Assembly: GCF_017875645.1 (NCBI RefSeq)
Contig: NZ_JAGGMR010000001.1
Span: 558,001 to 622,000, forward strand
Source: Nocardia goodfellowii
GTDB lineage: Bacteria > Actinomycetota > Actinomycetes > Mycobacteriales > Mycobacteriaceae
Length of the DNA: 64,000 nt
Direction: 5' to 3'
The notes beneath the pieces are model-generated. The model was not told the DNA's origin. It was given only the letters and a program-made list of their open reading frames with translations, and did no database searches. Shown here in pieces: positions 1 through 9,917 of this stretch. Every line of letters begins with the position of its first letter. Position 1 is the first letter of the stretch. The position numbers were made by a program, and so were the translations under genes.

Positions 1-3000
1 CACACCGGACCACCGATCGGCACCGAACCCGGCGCCACCTCGTCCACCCGCCACAAGGTCGAGGTGATGGTGAACTCGGTGGGACCGTAGGAGTTGTACA
101 CGGCCGCGTCCGACACCTGACGGAAAGCGGTCACCAGCGTCGGCGGCAGCACCTCGCCGCCGACGAAAACGGCACGCAGCGAACGGCATTCGGCGGGCGA
201 GGTGGCGGTGACGAACACCGACAGCAGCGACGGCACGAACGAGGTCACGGTCACGCCGTTCCGCTCGATGACCTCGGACAGATACTTCGGGTCGCGGTGA
301 CCGTCATGCGTGGCGACAATGGTGTGCGCGCCGACCATCAAGGGGGCGAACAACTCTCGCACCGACGGGTCGAAGGTGAACGGCGTCTTGTGCAGCACGA
401 CATCGGACTCGCCGAGCCCGAGTTCGGCGATCATCCAGCTCATCTGGTTGATCAGCGCGGCATGGCTGACCGCGACGCCCTTGGGCCGGCCGGTGGAACC
501 GGAGGTGTAGAGCACATAGGCGGTGTTGCCGGAGCGCAGCACGCCGCGCCGCTCGGCCGCCGTCACCGGCGCATCGGAATGCCCGGCCAGATCCAGCTCG
601 TCGATGTACAGGACCGGCAGTTCGCCGGTGGCTCCCAGACCGACTCCGTCCGAAAGGTTTTCATCGCGACGGGTGGTCAGCACACAGACCGGCTGCGCGC
701 TGTCCAGCACATACTCGATGCGTTCGGCGGGGTAGTCCGGATCCACCGGCACATAGGCGCCGCCCGCGGTCAGGACCGCGTAGATCGCGACCAGCGTGTC
801 GACCGAACGGCGAATACCGACGGCCACCCGCGTCTCGGGGCCGACGCCCGAAGCGATGAGTTCGCGCGCCAGCCCGTTCACGCGCGCGGAGAATTCGGCA
901 TAGGTGAGCGTCGCGTCGCGGCTTTCCTCGGCGGTCAGCGCCGCCGCGTCCGGGGTGCGCCGGACCTGCGCCTCGAACCGATCCAGCACGCTGACCGTCG
1001 TCGGCACCGCGTGCTGGGTCTGGTTCCACCGGTGCAGCACCACGGCCCGCTCGGCGTCCTCGAGCAGATCGATATCACGCAGTCGCCGCTGCGGATCCTC
1101 CGCGAGCAACTCCAGCACCCGCAGGTACCGCTCGGCGAACCCGACCACCGTCGCGGCGTCGAACAGATCTGTGGCGTAAGAGAATTCCGCGAGCATGCCG
1201 CTGTCCGACTCGCCGGATTCCCGCAGGGTCAGCGAAAGGTCGAACTTCTCGGTGCCGATCTCGACGTCGATGGCCGAAACCCGCAGACCGGGCAGTTCGA
1301 AGGTGCTCTCGGGCAGGTTCTGGAAGGAGAGCATCACCTGGAACAACGGATGCCGAGCCTGCGAACGCGTCGGGTTGAGCACCTCCACCAAACGCTCGAA
1401 CGGCACATCCGCATGCGCGAACGCATGCAGATCGGTATCCCGAACATCAGCCAGCAGATCCGCGATCGTCGCCGCACCACGAACCTCGGTCCGCAACACC
1501 AACGTGTTGACGAACATACCCACCAGATCATCCAGCGCGGCCTCACCACGACCAGCCACCGGCGTACCGATCGCGATGTCACCGGTGCCCGACATCCGAG
1601 ACAACAGAACAGCCAAGGCGCTGTGCATCACCATGAACAGCGACGCGTTGTGCTTGCGACCGACCTCGACCAACCGGCGCTGCGTATCGGCGGAGATCAC
1701 GAAGGGATAGCTGCCACCGCGGTAGCTCGCCACCGGCGGCCGCGGACGATCCGACGGCAACGGCAACTCGTCGGGCAGATCCGCCAGCTGCTCGGTCCAG
1801 TACCGAATCTGGCTGGAGATCAACGACTCCGGATCATCCTCGGAACCCAGCACCTCACGCTGCCACAGCGCGTAATCGGCGTACTGCACCGGCAGCGCGG
1901 CCCACGCCGGGAGTTCCCACAGGGTGCGCGCGGCGTAGGCGACCATGACGTCGCGCGCCAGCGGAGCCACCGACCAGCCGTCGGTGGAGATGTGATGCAC
2001 CACCATGCCCAGCACGTATTCGGATTCACTGATCTCGAACAGCCGCGCGTGCAACGGCACCTCGGCGGTGACGTCGAAAGCCAGGGACGCGAGCTCGACC
2101 AGGTGGTCGACCAGGTTGTCCTCGGTGACCGGGACGGGAGTCAGGTCCGGCGTGATCTGCGCCGCGTCCAGAATTACCTGCACCGGACCGGTCGCGGTCT
2201 CCGGGAAGACGGTCCGCAGGGATTCGTGCCGGTCGATCACGTCGATCACGGCGATCTGCAGCGCGGCCACGTCGAGTTCACCCGACAGCCGGATGGCGAT
2301 CGGAATGTTGTTGACCGCCGACTCGGTGGAGTCACTGCCCACCGAGAATCGGTTCAGGAACCACATCCGCTGCTGGGCCAGCGACAACGGCACCCGATCG
2401 GGCCGCTCCCGCGCCACCAGCTCACGCCAAGCGCCCGCACCGGCATGCGATTCCACCCGCGCGGCCAGCGCGGCGACCGTCGAAGCCTCGAACACCATGC
2501 GCACCGGCACCCGGGTATCGAGCGCATTGCCCAGCCGCGACGCCACCTGCGTGGCGATCAGCGAGTTACCACCCAGGGTGAAGAAGTCGTCATCGGCACC
2601 GACCCGCTCGACATCGAGCACCTCGGCGAAGACCTGCGCCACGATCTCCTCGATCGGAGTCGACGGCGCACGGAACTGCCGCACCTCGAACACCGGCACC
2701 GGCAGTGCCCGGCGATCCAGCTTGCCCGTCGGAGTCAACGGAATCTCGTCGATCACCGTGATCGAGGACGGCACCATGTAGCTCGGCAGACGACGCGCGA
2801 GGTCACCCGACAATTGCGCGATGTCCACCGAATGGCCCGGCGCCGCAACCACATACGACACCAATGCCAAGACGCCCGCGGTTCCGGTGTGACCCACCGT
2901 CACCGCGAAATCCACACTCGCATCAGCAGTCAACGCCGCATCGATCTCACCCAACTCGATCCGGAAACCACGCACCTTCACCTGGAAATCAGAACGACCC

Positions 3001-6000
3001 ACATACTCGACCGCACCCGCACCAGTCCACCGCACCACATCACCAGTGCGATACATCCGCTCACCCACAGCAAACGGACTCGCCACAAACCGATCAGCAG
3101 TCAAACCAGCACGCCCGAGATAACCCCGAGCCAACTGCACACCCGACAAATACAACTCACCCGCAACACCCACCGGCACCGGCTGCAACCGCGCATCCAA
3201 CACCAACGCCCGCATACCACGAATCGGACCACCCACAGTCACCCGATCACCCGGCACCAACGCACCACTGATATTGCTCGCAACCGTCGCCTCAGTCGGA
3301 CCATACGCGTTGAAGAAACGCCGCCCATCCCCCGCGAACTTCGCGATCAGATCAGCCGAAACCGCCTCACCACCGGCGATCACGACACGCAGACCGGCCA
3401 ACGCCACCGGATCCATCGACGCCAGCACCGACGGCGTCAAAATCGCATGCGTCACTCGCTCGGCGCGAATGAGCTCCGCCAGCTCCGCACCGCCATAGGT
3501 CCCCGGCGGCACCACGATCAGCGCGCCGCCGCCACCCAGGGCCAGCAAGAATTCCAGAATCGAGGCGTCGAAGCTCGGCGAAGCGAAATGCAAAGCGCGA
3601 GTGGAACTGTCGAGCTCGTAACGCTCGTTCTGCTCGGCCCGGAAATTCGCCAGACCGACGTGGGTCACCACCACGCCCTTCGGCCGACCCGTCGTGCCGG
3701 AGGTATAGATCACGTACGCCGGGTGCTGCACCGAGAGCGGCCGCGACCGCTCCGAATCGGTCACCGGCGCATCCGAGTAGTCCGCCGAGTCGAGCTCGTC
3801 GAGCACGACCCATGCCACCGAATCGGGCAACTGGTCGCGCACCGACGAAACCGTCACGCCCACACGCGAACCCGAATCGGTGAGCATGTAATCGATGCGG
3901 TCGCTCGGCAATCCGGCATCGACCGGCAAGAAGGCGGCACCCGACTTCGAAACACCCCATGCGGCGAGATACGACAATTCCGAACGCGGCACGGCGATCG
4001 CGACCACGTCCTCGGGTCCCATGCCGGACTGGATCAGCAAGCGCGCCAGACGATTCGACCGGCTGTCCAGCTCCGCGTAGGACAGACTCCGCCCCTCGAA
4101 GACCACGGCGGGTGCGGCCGGATCACCGGCGACGGCCTCGGCCAGCAACTCCGGCAACGTCCGCGCCGGCTCCGCGGCCGAACCCGCACGCGCGATCAAC
4201 TCCGCACGCTCATCCGCCCGCAGAATATCGACCGCACCCACCACCACCGACTCATCAGCGGCGACCGTCTCCAGCACACGCACCCACCGCTGCGCGATAT
4301 CAGCAGCCGTCGACTCATCGAAAAGCTCGGAGGCGTAAGTCAATTCGAGCGTCCAGCCACCGGCCGGGACCTCTGACAAAACGAACTGGAGATCGAATCG
4401 GGCCAGATCGACCGTCAATTCCTGAACCTGGACGCTCGACCCTTCCAACTCCAGGCGAGCCCGATCCAAATTCTGCACGGCGAGCATCACCTGGAACAGC
4501 GGGTGCCGCGCCTGCGAACGAGCCGGATTCAGCACCTCCACCAAACGCTCGAACGGCACATCCGCATGCCCGAACGCCGCCAAATCCGTCTCACGCACAC
4601 GACCCAAGAACTCAGTGAACGACTCACCACCATCCACCCGCGACCGCAACACCAACGTATTGACAAACATCCCCACCAAATCATCGAGCGCCTGCTCACC
4701 ACGACCAGCAATCGGCGTACCGATCGCCACATCATCAGACCCCGACAACCGCGACAACAACACCGCCAACGCGCCATGCAAAACCATGAACACCGACGCA
4801 TTATGCCGACGACTCAAACCCACCAAACTCCGCTGAACATCAGCGGAAATATCCACCGAAACCCGGCTACCCCGGAAACTCGCCACCGCCGGACGCGCCC
4901 GATCCACCGGCAACACCAACTCATCCGGCAAATCCGCCAACTGCGAAACCCAATACCGAGTCTGACTCGAAATCAACGACTCCGGATCATCCTCAGAACC
5001 CAACACCTCACGCTGCCACACCGTGAAGTCGCGGTAATTGATGGCGAGCGGCTCCCAGTCCGGCGCCTGTCCCGCGGCACGGGCGAGGTAGGCCTGCGCC
5101 ATGTCCTGGGCCAGCGGCCCGAACGAGAATCCGTCGACCGCGATGTGGTGGGTGACGATAGCGACCGCGTAGTCCTGGCTATCGGCGATTTCGAAGATCC
5201 GGACCCGGATCGGCAATTCGATGGTGACATCGAAACCGGCTTGCGCGAACTCGAGCAGCTGCGCGCGCAGCTCGCTTTCCTCGACGCGGCGCACCTCGAC
5301 ATCGAGGTTCACCTGGTCCATCGGCAACACCTGCTGGTAACCGGCGCCGCCCCAGGTGGGGAAGATGGTACGCAGCGACTGCTGCCGCTCGATCACATCC
5401 GACAACGCCGCGACACAGGCTTCGATATCGATCGCACCGTGCAAGCGCATGACGAACGGCAAGTTGTAAATCGGCGCGGTGGGATCGAATTGGTTGAGGA
5501 ACCACATCCGCTGCTGCGCCAGCGACAACGGCACCCGATCCAGCTCGGCAACGGCGTAGGCCACCAGCGGCGGCCGCGCGGTATCCGACCCGCCCGCACT
5601 CTCCGCGCGCGCGGCGATACCGGCCACGGTCGGCGTCTCGAACAGCGCCCGCACGCCCAACCGGGTATTGAAGGCCGACGACACCCGCGCCATCACCTGG
5701 GTGGCGACCAGCGAGTTGCCGCCGAGGGTGAAGAAGTCGTCCTCTACGCCGACCACCGGCAAATTCAGCACATCGGCGAAGATCGCGGCGACAACCTGCT
5801 CGCTCTGCGTCCGCGGGGCGCGATATCCGGCCATATCGGTGGCGAACACCGGTTCCGGCAGCGCCTTTCGGTCCAGCTTGCCCGAGGTGTTGAGCGGGAA
5901 CGACTCCAGCACCACCACCGCGGCGGGCACCATGTACGACGGCAACCGCTCACCGGCGAACTGCGTCAGCTCCGCGGACTCGACCGAAAGTCCCGGTCCC

Positions 6001-8759
6001 GCAACCACATACGCGACCAACTGCTGACCGGTCGCGGTATCGACGACCAGCACCACAGCCTGCGACACCGCCGGATGACCCAGCAGCACCGTCTCGATCT
6101 CGCCCAGCTCGATCCGCTGACCACGGAACTTCACCTGGAAATCGGTACGGCCGATGTACTCCAGCACACCAGAGTTGTTCCACCGCACCAGGTCACCGGT
6201 CCGGTACATCCGCTCACCAGCGGCGCCGAACGGACTTGCGACGAAACGATCCGCCGTCAGGTCCGCGCGCCCGCGGTACTCGCGGGCCAATTGCCTTCCG
6301 GCCAAATACAATTCACCCGGAGCGCCGATCGCGGCCGGCCGCAACCGGCCGTCCAGCACATACATTTCGACATTCCACTCCGGAACGCCGATCGGCACCG
6401 TCGTCGTGTCGGCGGCGGTGACCTCCCACGAGGACACCGACACAGCCGCCTCGGTCGGACCGTACAGATTGTGCAGGCCCGCGGAGCTGATGGCCCGGAA
6501 CGCGGCGGCCGTCTCCGGCGGCAACGCCTCACCGATCACGAACACCGCACGCAGCGAGGCACAGTTGCGCTGGGTCGCGTTCGCGGCGAACACCGTCAGC
6601 ATCGACGGCACGAAGTCGGTGATCGTCACGCCGTGCCGCTCGATCATCTCGGCCACGTAGATCGGGTCCCGATGCCCGTCCGGCGCGGCCACCACCAGCT
6701 TGGCGCCGACCAGCAACGGCAGGAAATAGCCCCACAGCGACACGTCGAAGGTCGTCGCGGTCTTCTGCAGATACACGTCGTCCGCGGTCATGCGGTACTC
6801 GTTCAGCATCCACAGCTGCTGGTTCACGATGGCGCGATGGGTGACCGCGACGCCCTTGGGGCGGCCGGTCGAACCCGAGGTGTAGATGACGTAGGCCGTG
6901 TTAGCCGGCCGCAACGGCGCCAGGCGATCCGCGTCGGTCACCGGCGCGTCGGAGAACTCGGACAACTCCAGTGCGTCGAGCTCTACCCGGCGCACCGACG
7001 CCGGCAACTCCAGCGCGTCACCGGAGGTGGTCAGCACGCAGACCGGTGCCGCGGACTCGAGGATGTAGGCGGTGCGCTCGGCCGGGTGATCCGGATCGAT
7101 CGGCACATACGCGCCACCGGCTTTCAGCACCGCGTGCATGCCGATCACCAGTTCCAGCGATCGCCGCATGCCCAGCGCCACCAGCGATTCCGGGCCCACC
7201 CCGTCCGCGATCAGGAACCGGGCCAGCCGGTTGACCCGCGCGTCGAACTCCGCGTAGGTCAGCTCCGCGCCCTCGAACACCAGCGCGATATTGTTCGGGG
7301 ACAACGGAATCTGGGTTTCCAGCAGCACCGGCAGCGTGGTGTCGACCACCCGATGATCCGCCGTACCCCACTCCGTCAGCGTGCGGGTCAGCTCCGTCTC
7401 GGTCGTGATCGGCAGATCCCACACCCGATCCGTCGCGGCCGCGGCCAGCAAACGGTCGAAGAACTCCAGGAAACGCCCGTGCTGCCGGCTCGCCTCGTCG
7501 GCGGCGTACAGATTCGGATTGGTCTCGAAGTCGATGTTGAACTGGGAGCCACCCATCGACTGATAGAAGTTGACGCTCATGTCCTCCACCGACCCGGTGG
7601 ACAACACGTGCATGTTGCCAGTCGTCTCGCCCAGCGCGATCTGGCTGTTGAACAGCATGATGTTCACCCAGGGTCCGAAGAACTCCTTGGTGACCGTGCC
7701 CGAACCCGCGCCGTCGCGGCGGATGTCCTCGTGCCGGTAGCGCTGATGCCGCAACGCGCCCGACACCTCCACCTGCACCGCTTTCAGCAGCGCGGCGATG
7801 TCGTCGTCGTAACCGACGTGCAGACGCAAGGGCACGATATTGGAGGTGAAACCGGCCGCACGCCGCATCACCGCGGTGGTGCGCGCGGTCACCGGCAGGC
7901 TGAGCACGACCTCCTGGCTTCCGGTCCACTGCGCCAGATACGCCGCGAAAGCCGCGAGCAACAGCGCCGACGGCGACGAATCATGGCGCTGCACAGCGGC
8001 ATCCAGCAGCGCCTGCCGGTCCGGCGACAAGGTCGCGTGGGCCACGTGGTTCAGCGGCGCCGGAGGCGCGGACCGCCCGGTGAGACTGGTGTCCTCCGCC
8101 AGGCCCGCTACCCGCTCGGCCCAGTACTGCTTGTCGGATTCGAACCGGGTGCTGTCGCGGTAGGCGAATTCGGTCTCGACCAGATCCCGCAGATCGGTCG
8201 CCTTCGACTGCGTCGGCTCGATACCGGTGACGGCGGCGGAGTACAGCTCGGCGATGCGGTTGACGTACGTCATGGCCGAGAAGCCGTCGAGCACGATGTG
8301 ATGTGCCCGCAGGTACCAGAACCAGCGGTCCTCGGCGAGCCGCAGGACGGCCAGCAGAACCAGCCGGTCCTGGAAAAGATCGACGGGACGGCTGTATTCG
8401 GCGCGCATCCATTCGTGCGCGGCGGCCTCCGGGTCCTCGGCGTCCCGCAGGTCGACGTAGTGCATGCGGTCGCGGTCGGGCACGGTGGGGTCGACGAACT
8501 GCATCGGCTCGCCGTCGACCTCGGTGAGGCGGATCAGACCGGAACCGATCTCGCGCGAAGCCTCGACGGCGGCCCGCCACAGCAGATCGCGGTCGAGCTC
8601 CCCGGTGAGGTCGACGTACTGCGCGATGGTGATCGGCACCTGCGGATCCAGCGCCTGGGCATACCAAATGCCCAGCTGTGCCGGGGACAGCCGGAAGAGC
8701 TCGTCTCCCGAACCCGCCGCAGCCACGTTCTCCATCTCGCCGTTACCGTCGAAAGACAC
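1..8759 (-). CDS. Non-ribosomal peptide synthetase, first three modules (C-A-T-C-A-T-C-A..., runs off left edge)
   Basis: Partial: about 2,919 codons are in the window and the frame is still open at base 1. It would assemble a peptide on 4'-phosphopantetheine arms in the cytoplasm. Start GTG at 8759 follows AGTGAGG by about 6 nt; ATG at 8735 is the alternative. Order: C1 (HHIVLDG, about residue 152), A1 (YTSGSTGRPKG near 6,880), T1 (LGGNSL near 5,715), C2 (HHIAVDG, about 1,200), A2 (near 3,690), T2 (LGGNSL near 2,565), C3 (HHISTDG, about 2,253), A3 (near 500). No epimerase domain lies between modules. Specificity positions read by alignment to GrsA are A1 DVWDFILV-S, A2 DALIIGAV-A and A3 DPRSFGSI-T. 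A1 with its flanks, and the start of C1, resemble EntF, so a seryl-like substrate and an acyl-accepting C1 are possible. Product unknown. C2 and C3 share near-identical DNA. Confidence 0.95.
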   Translation of the reverse strand, partial: MSFDGNGEMENVAAAGSGDELFRLSPAQLGIWYAQALDPQVPITIAQYVDLTGELDRDLLWRAAVEASREIGSGLIRLTEVDGEPMQFVDPTVPDRDRMHYVDLRDAEDPEAAAHEWMRAEYSRPVDLFQDRLVLLAVLRLAEDRWFWYLRAHHIVLDGFSAMTYVNRIAELYSAAVTGIEPTQSKATDLRDLVETEFAYRDSTRFESDKQYWAERVAGLAEDTSLTGRSAPPAPLNHVAHATLSPDRQALLDAAVQRHDSSPSALLLAAFAAYLAQWTGSQEVVLSLPVTARTTAVMRRAAGFTSNIVPLRLHVGYDDDIAALLKAVQVEVSGALRHQRYRHEDIRRDGAGSGTVTKEFFGPWVNIMLFNSQIALGETTGNMHVLSTGSVEDMSVNFYQSMGGSQFNIDFETNPNLYAADEASRQHGRFLEFFDRLLAAAATDRVWDLPITTETELTRTLTEWGTADHRVVDTTLPVLLETQIPLSPNNIALVFEGAELTYAEFDARVNRLARFLIADGVGPESLVALGMRRSLELVIGMHAVLKAGGAYVPIDPDHPAERTAYILESAAPVCVLTTSGDALELPASVRRVELDALELSEFSDAPVTDADRLAPLRPANTAYVIYTSGSTGRPKGVAVTHRAIVNQQLWMLNEYRMTADDVYLQKTATTFDVSLWGYFLPLLVGAKLVVAAPDGHRDPIYVAEMIERHGVTITDFVPSMLTVFAANATQRNCASLRAVFVIGEALPPETAAAFRAISSAGLHNLYGPTEAAVSVSSWEVTAADTTTVPIGVPEWNVEMYVLDGRLRPAAIGAPGELYLAGRQLAREYRGRADLTADRFVASPFGAAGERMYRTGDLVRWNNSGVLEYIGRTDFQVKFRGQRIELGEIETVLLGHPAVSQAVVLVVDTATGQQLVAYVVAGPGLSVESAELTQFAGERLPSYMVPAAVVVLESFPLNTSGKLDRKALPEPVFATDMAGYRAPRTQSEQVVAAIFADVLNLPVVGVEDDFFTLGGNSLVATQVMARVSSAFNTRLGVRALFETPTVAGIAARAESAGGSDTARPPLVAYAVAELDRVPLSLAQQRMWFLNQFDPTAPIYNLPFVMRLHGAIDIEACVAALSDVIERQQSLRTIFPTWGGAGYQQVLPMDQVNLDVEVRRVEESELRAQLLEFAQAGFDVTIELPIRVRIFEIADSQDYAVAIVTHHIAVDGFSFGPLAQDMAQAYLARAAGQAPDWEPLAINYRDFTVWQREVLGSEDDPESLISSQTRYWVSQLADLPDELVLPVDRARPAVASFRGSRVSVDISADVQRSLVGLSRRHNASVFMVLHGALAVLLSRLSGSDDVAIGTPIAGRGEQALDDLVGMFVNTLVLRSRVDGGESFTEFLGRVRETDLAAFGHADVPFERLVEVLNPARSQARHPLFQVMLAVQNLDRARLELEGSSVQVQELTVDLARFDLQFVLSEVPAGGWTLELTYASELFDESTAADIAQRWVRVLETVAADESVVVGAVDILRADERAELIARAGSAAEPARTLPELLAEAVAGDPAAPAVVFEGRSLSYAELDSRSNRLARLLIQSGMGPEDVVAIAVPRSELSYLAAWGVSKSGAAFLPVDAGLPSDRIDYMLTDSGSRVGVTVSSVRDQLPDSVAWVVLDELDSADYSDAPVTDSERSRPLSVQHPAYVIYTSGTTGRPKGVVVTHVGLANFRAEQNERYELDSSTRALHFASPSFDASILEFLLALGGGGALIVVPPGTYGGAELAELIRAERVTHAILTPSVLASMDPVALAGLRVVIAGGEAVSADLIAKFAGDGRRFFNAYGPTEATVASNISGALVPGDRVTVGGPIRGMRALVLDARLQPVPVGVAGELYLSGVQLARGYLGRAGLTADRFVASPFAVGERMYRTGDVVRWTGAGAVEYVGRSDFQVKVRGFRIELGEIDAALTADASVDFAVTVGHTGTAGVLALVSYVVAAPGHSVDIAQLSGDLARRLPSYMVPSSITVIDEIPLTPTGKLDRRALPVPVFEVRQFRAPSTPIEEIVAQVFAEVLDVERVGADDDFFTLGGNSLIATQVASRLGNALDTRVPVRMVFEASTVAALAARVESHAGAGAWRELVARERPDRVPLSLAQQRMWFLNRFSVGSDSTESAVNNIPIAIRLSGELDVAALQIAVIDVIDRHESLRTVFPETATGPVQVILDAAQITPDLTPVPVTEDNLVDHLVELASLAFDVTAEVPLHARLFEISESEYVLGMVVHHISTDGWSVAPLARDVMVAYAARTLWELPAWAALPVQYADYALWQREVLGSEDDPESLISSQIRYWTEQLADLPDELPLPSDRPRPPVASYRGGSYPFVISADTQRRLVEVGRKHNASLFMVMHSALAVLLSRMSGTGDIAIGTPVAGRGEAALDDLVGMFVNTLVLRTEVRGAATIADLLADVRDTDLHAFAHADVPFERLVEVLNPTRSQARHPLFQVMLSFQNLPESTFELPGLRVSAIDVEIGTEKFDLSLTLRESGESDSGMLAEFSYATDLFDAATVVGFAERYLRVLELLAEDPQRRLRDIDLLEDAERAVVLHRWNQTQHAVPTTVSVLDRFEAQVRRTPDAAALTAEESRDATLTYAEFSARVNGLARELIASGVGPETRVAVGIRRSVDTLVAIYAVLTAGGAYVPVDPDYPAERIEYVLDSAQPVCVLTTRRDENLSDGVGLGATGELPVLYIDELDLAGHSDAPVTAAERRGVLRSGNTAYVLYTSGSTGRPKGVAVSHAALINQMSWMIAELGLGESDVVLHKTPFTFDPSVRELFAPLMVGAHTIVATHDGHRDPKYLSEVIERNGVTVTSFVPSLLSVFVTATSPAECRSLRAVFVGGEVLPPTLVTAFRQVSDAAVYNSYGPTEFTITSTLWRVDEVAPGSVPIGGPV
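1378..1866. repeat. Intragenic direct repeat, copy in C3 of the NRPS
   Basis: Paired with 4531-5019. Bases 1378-1415 match 4531-4568 exactly over 38 bp, and 1801-1866 match 4954-5019 at about 59 of 66 positions. Both lie in the C-terminal half of condensation domains, so this looks like internal duplication or gene conversion between modules 2 and 3. Confidence 0.85.
4531..5019. repeat. Intragenic direct repeat, copy in C2 of the NRPS
   Basis: Partner of 1378-1866. In this copy the coding strand uses many T-ending codons (GGT, ACT, TCT, GCT) where neighbouring NRPS sequence prefers C-ending ones. The same habit appears around 2880-3340 in A2. Confidence 0.8.
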
Positions 8760-8892
8760 CCGTAACCTCACTTCTGGAGCGCTGTGCAGCGCTCTGTCAA
8801 ACAGCGCACCGACCCGGGCACACCAGCGTGCGTCCGGGTTCCGGGGCCAATTACGACTTCAATGGAAAAATCGATAAGACGTGCCGGTCGCC

Positions 8893-9591
8893 TCAACATA
8901 TGTTCAGCTCGCGATTCAGCACTTTCGCCAGCGAGGCCGCGCCGCCCTCGCCCAGATATTCGTCGACGTACGGCTTGGTGAACAGGAAGGCGCTCAGCTG
9001 GCTGAGTTCGGCACTCCGGGAATCCCACATCCGCAGACCGAAGGGGAATCGCCGCAGCTGTTCTCGGATGTCCGCGTCCACGAGCCTGCGCGCCCAGCCG
9101 ACCATCTCTTCCTCGGTGGAAAGATCCTCGTACTCGAACGCTTCGGCGGTCATGCGCAGCGAACTGCCGACCGGCAACGCGGTCGTCAAGTCGCCGCGGG
9201 CGGCCACCCAGTACGTCGGCACCATCCCGACCTCGCGCTGGCCGAGGATTCCGTGCCCACCCGGATCCACCCCGATCGACATACCGGCCGGCCGATACGG
9301 GTCCGAGATGAGCGCGCACGCGGCGACCTCCACGCCGGCGATCGCGCCCCGGGAAATCTCCGAGGCGACATCACCCGCGACAGCAGCGCCCTGCGCGTAG
9401 CCGGCGAGGACCACGGGTTCGTCGCAGCGCATGATCTCGCCGAGGAGTTCGGCCCGCGCGCCCGCTCCGGTGCCGGAGTTCGAGACCAGGCGCGGCCGGA
9501 AACGGCGCGGATCCAGCGCAGCGGCGAAGGCGTTGGTCACCGGGTGCTGCGTCGAAGCCCAACTTGCTCCCACGATCAACACGTCGATCAC
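8893..9591 (-). CDS. Cutinase/LysB-like alpha/beta hydrolase with the nucleophile serine replaced
   Basis: 232 aa from GTG at 9591, which overlaps the TGA of a short upstream ORF (GTGA), so translation is probably coupled. The protein opens with a first strand VIDVLIVGAS and has the cutinase/PE-PPE/LysB-type elbow, but it reads GYAQG where active family members have G-Y-S-Q-G. The catalytic serine is therefore alanine and esterase activity is unlikely. Downstream SDPYRPAG and GHGI segments fit the fold. No signal peptide is seen from this start. A longer in-frame reading from ATG 9675 has no good ribosome site. It lies 133 nt upstream of the NRPS on the same strand and may be co-transcribed with it; a binding or structural role is a guess. 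Confidence 0.75.
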   Translation of the reverse strand: MIDVLIVGASWASTQHPVTNAFAAALDPRRFRPRLVSNSGTGAGARAELLGEIMRCDEPVVLAGYAQGAAVAGDVASEISRGAIAGVEVAACALISDPYRPAGMSIGVDPGGHGILGQREVGMVPTYWVAARGDLTTALPVGSSLRMTAEAFEYEDLSTEEEMVGWARRLVDADIREQLRRFPFGLRMWDSRSAELSQLSAFLFTKPYVDEYLGEGGAASLAKVLNRELNIC

Positions 9592-9641
9592 CGGAACCCC
9601 GCGACGAGGGCCGACGGTGTCTGCGTCGCAGCAGCGGACAC
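9588..9641 (-). CDS. 17-residue leader ORF coupled to the cutinase-like gene
   Basis: GTG at 9641 sits 5 nt behind a perfect AAAGGAGG. It reads 17 codons (MSAAATQTPSALVAGFR) and stops at TGA 9590-9588, overlapping the GTG start of the next gene by two bases. This is the best ribosome-binding site in the neighbourhood, so ribosomes probably enter here and reinitiate. It has no attenuator-like run of one codon. It is either a leader peptide or a device for translating the hydrolase. Confidence 0.55.
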   Translation of the reverse strand: MSAAATQTPSALVAGFR

Positions 9642-9646
9642 AGGGC

Positions 9647-9654
9647 CCTCCTTT
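9647..9654 (-). promoter_or_regulatory. Strong ribosome-binding site of the 17-codon leader
   Basis: AAAGGAGG on the minus strand, 5 nt before GTG 9641. It decides that translation starts in the leader frame and not in the hydrolase frame. Confidence 0.7.
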
Positions 9655-9881
9655 CGTGCACAGAGTCGAGTACATCAAGCAGCATGCCGTAAGCGGCAGG
9701 GTGACCGCATCGCCGCAGAGGGTGAGGCGGGTACGAGAGAGTGGCAAATCACCCACCAGGGTGACGACGTCACACCGCCCGCGGGTCATGATGATCAGCG
9801 TGTGAGCCAGTATCCCAGCAGGACCTGAGACAACTGAACAGGGGCGCGAGTCGGCCAATAGGGGAGCAACCCGACCACGCG

Positions 9882-9887
9882 TTGACA
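9882..9887 (+). promoter_or_regulatory. Possible -35 box (TTGACA) for the two-component operon
   Basis: A consensus TTGACA lies 31 nt before the kinase ATG at 9918. No convincing -10 hexamer follows at 17 nt (GTGTGG), so the transcript would have to be nearly leaderless. Weak call. Confidence 0.25.
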
Positions 9888-9917
9888 AAACCGCCCCGGC
9901 TGAGGTGTGGTGGAGTC

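Noticed and set aside
297..8765. Very long open frames on the plus strand opposite the NRPS (1,359 and 1,420 codons)
   Set aside because: They are Arg/His-rich mirror frames of high-GC coding DNA; the minus strand shows complete C, A and T domain motifs.
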